Source: Eubacteriales bacterium (GTDB taxonomy: Bacteria; Bacillota; Clostridia; Christensenellales; SZUA-584). Taken from it: a DNA stretch of 7,336 nucleotides. The notes beneath the pieces were generated by a model. It ran no database searches, was not told where the DNA came from, and saw only the letters and a list, made by a program, of their open reading frames with translations. The stretch covers positions 1 through 7,336 of the forward strand of contig JAQTSP010000131.1 in assembly GCA_028711205.1 (NCBI GenBank), in the 5' to 3' direction. Both the position numbers and the translations under genes were made by a program. Positions 6,921 to 7,336 of this stretch are shown here, piece by piece (within the stretch, counting starts at the first letter, position 1; each line of letters starts with the position of its first letter).

Positions 6921-7101
6921 GCCAGCAAAGGGATTACTTGTTATTCCCTTAAAGAAATGAAGAGATGAAACAAAGGCGTTTCGATGTGTCCTGTATTCGG
7001 GATTGTCTTGGCGTCTTTATTTTTTCTGCTGGAGTAAGATATGTATGATTGATAATCATTTTTATCAAAATGATTTGTGCATAATAAACGGGGGAAGAGC
7101 G
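6921..7101 (+). promoter_or_regulatory. Long, potentially structured 5' leader of the amidotransferase gene
   Basis: The leader starts almost exactly where CCAGCA (6922-6927) could pair with TGCTGG (7027-7032), closing a domain of about 110 nt. Within it are a hairpin of AAGGGATTA (6928-6936) with TATTCCCTT (6942-6950) with one mismatch and a 5-nt loop, a hairpin of GAAAC (6967-6971) with GTTTC (6978-6982), and a weak TCCT/GGGA hairpin at 6989-7002. T-rich sequence (7016-7025) precedes the 3' closing strand. I cannot match it to a known riboswitch class, T-box or ANTAR target. A 27-codon open frame (ATG 6965, stop 7048) also lies inside, with no properly spaced RBS. Confidence 0.35.
7049..7075. 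promoter_or_regulatory. Fur-box-like inverted repeat upstream of the amidotransferase gene
   Basis: Two overlapping inverted repeats are present: TTGATAA/TTATCAA with a 6-nt spacer (7049-7068), and AATCATTTT/AAAATGATT with a TATC spacer (7054-7075). The core GATAATCATT matches ten consecutive positions of the classical 19-bp Fur consensus, but the right half-site is displaced by 3 bp from the 7-1-7 Fur arrangement. It ends 26 bp before the start codon and about 130 bp after the predicted transcript start. It could bind a Fur-family or other dimeric repressor, or form an RNA hairpin. Confidence 0.35.
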
Positions 7102-7336
7102 ATGAAAAAAGAGGGACAAATAAGGATACCGTCCGGTTGCGCGATCAGCGGTGTGCTGAATCGAAAAGGCAAACGCATGTCTGGCGAGACGATAATGAAA
7201 TCTATCGCTTTGATGCGGGATCGGAGCAACGGGCTTGGCGGCGGCTTTGCGGGATATGGCATATACCCCCAGTACGCTGATTTCTACGCCCTGCATATAT
7301 TTTATGATAACCTGGCGGCAAAAGCGGTGGTGGAAG
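7102..7336 (+). CDS. Class II glutamine amidotransferase, glutamate synthase GltB1-type (5' part only)
   Basis: Only the first 78 codons are inside the window; the gene runs off the right edge. The protein reads PSGCAISG at 10-17, then RDRSNGLGGGFAGYGIYP at 39-56. This is characteristic of the N-terminal nucleophile amidotransferase subunit of glutamate synthases built from separate polypeptides (archaeal/clostridial type). Cys13 is the expected catalytic nucleophile that releases ammonia from glutamine; it lies behind a 12-residue leader that would have to be removed to expose it. The ATG at 7102 is preceded by GGGGGA (7090-7095) with 6-nt spacing. Genes for the FMN/Fe-S synthase domain and the GXGXG domain are expected downstream but cannot be seen. 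A related stand-alone amidotransferase is the main alternative. Confidence 0.85.
   Translation, partial: MKKEGQIRIPSGCAISGVLNRKGKRMSGETIMKSIALMRDRSNGLGGGFAGYGIYPQYADFYALHIFYDNLAAKAVVE

Noticed and set aside
6966..6983. ANTAR-type antiterminator target
   Set aside because: The hairpin loop AAAGGC has A at position 1 and G at position 4, as ANTAR targets do, but no second hairpin of that type follows, and the paired motif is required.
6965..7048. 27-codon leader peptide
   Set aside because: Purine-rich bases directly abut the ATG with no usable spacing, and the frame overlaps the candidate RNA helices; no regulatory codon run is evident.
1..7336. CRISPR arrays, tRNA or rRNA genes, phage or defence genes
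   Set aside because: I found no regularly spaced direct repeats, no recognisable tRNA or rRNA sequence, and no such protein motifs.

Overview
This is a 7.3 kb stretch of bacterial chromosome in which every confident gene lies on the + strand. The gene set, the strong Shine-Dalgarno sequences, one TTG start, the Ktr-type potassium system and the archaeal/clostridial-style glutamate synthase amidotransferase all fit a member of the Firmicutes, probably Clostridia, with roughly balanced base composition and GC-rich third codon positions. This placement is inferred from gene content; there is no marker gene here.

Layout. (1) 66-3315: a two-gene unit in which a P-type Ca2+-ATPase overlaps a class II aldolase by 8 nt. 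(2) 3413-4213: a PHP-domain phosphatase of the HisJ (histidinol-phosphatase) family, probably with its own extended -10 promoter. (3) 4266-6417: a complete KtrB-KtrA potassium uptake operon, bounded by a near-consensus promoter and a rho-independent terminator. (4) 6418-7101: about 680 bp without a convincing gene. It holds a GC-richer 246-bp block ended by matching inverted repeats (a possible MITE-like element), then an AT-rich block (about 25% GC), then a sigma-A-type promoter and a roughly 180-nt leader that can form several helices and contains a Fur-box-like inverted repeat. (5) 7102 to the window edge: the N-terminus of a class II glutamine amidotransferase of the separate-subunit glutamate synthase type.

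How the genes fit together. The ATPase (Ca2+ export) and KtrAB (K+ uptake gated by a nucleotide-binding RCK subunit) make this mainly a cation-homeostasis region. The aldolase and HisJ-type phosphatase are metabolic genes with no obvious link to the transporters. The last gene probably opens a glutamate synthase operon that continues beyond the window.

Novelty. The coding genes are ordinary members of known families. The parts worth a second look are non-coding: the inverted-repeat-bounded block at 6423-6668 and the structured leader at 6921-7101. Neither can be proved from a single window.
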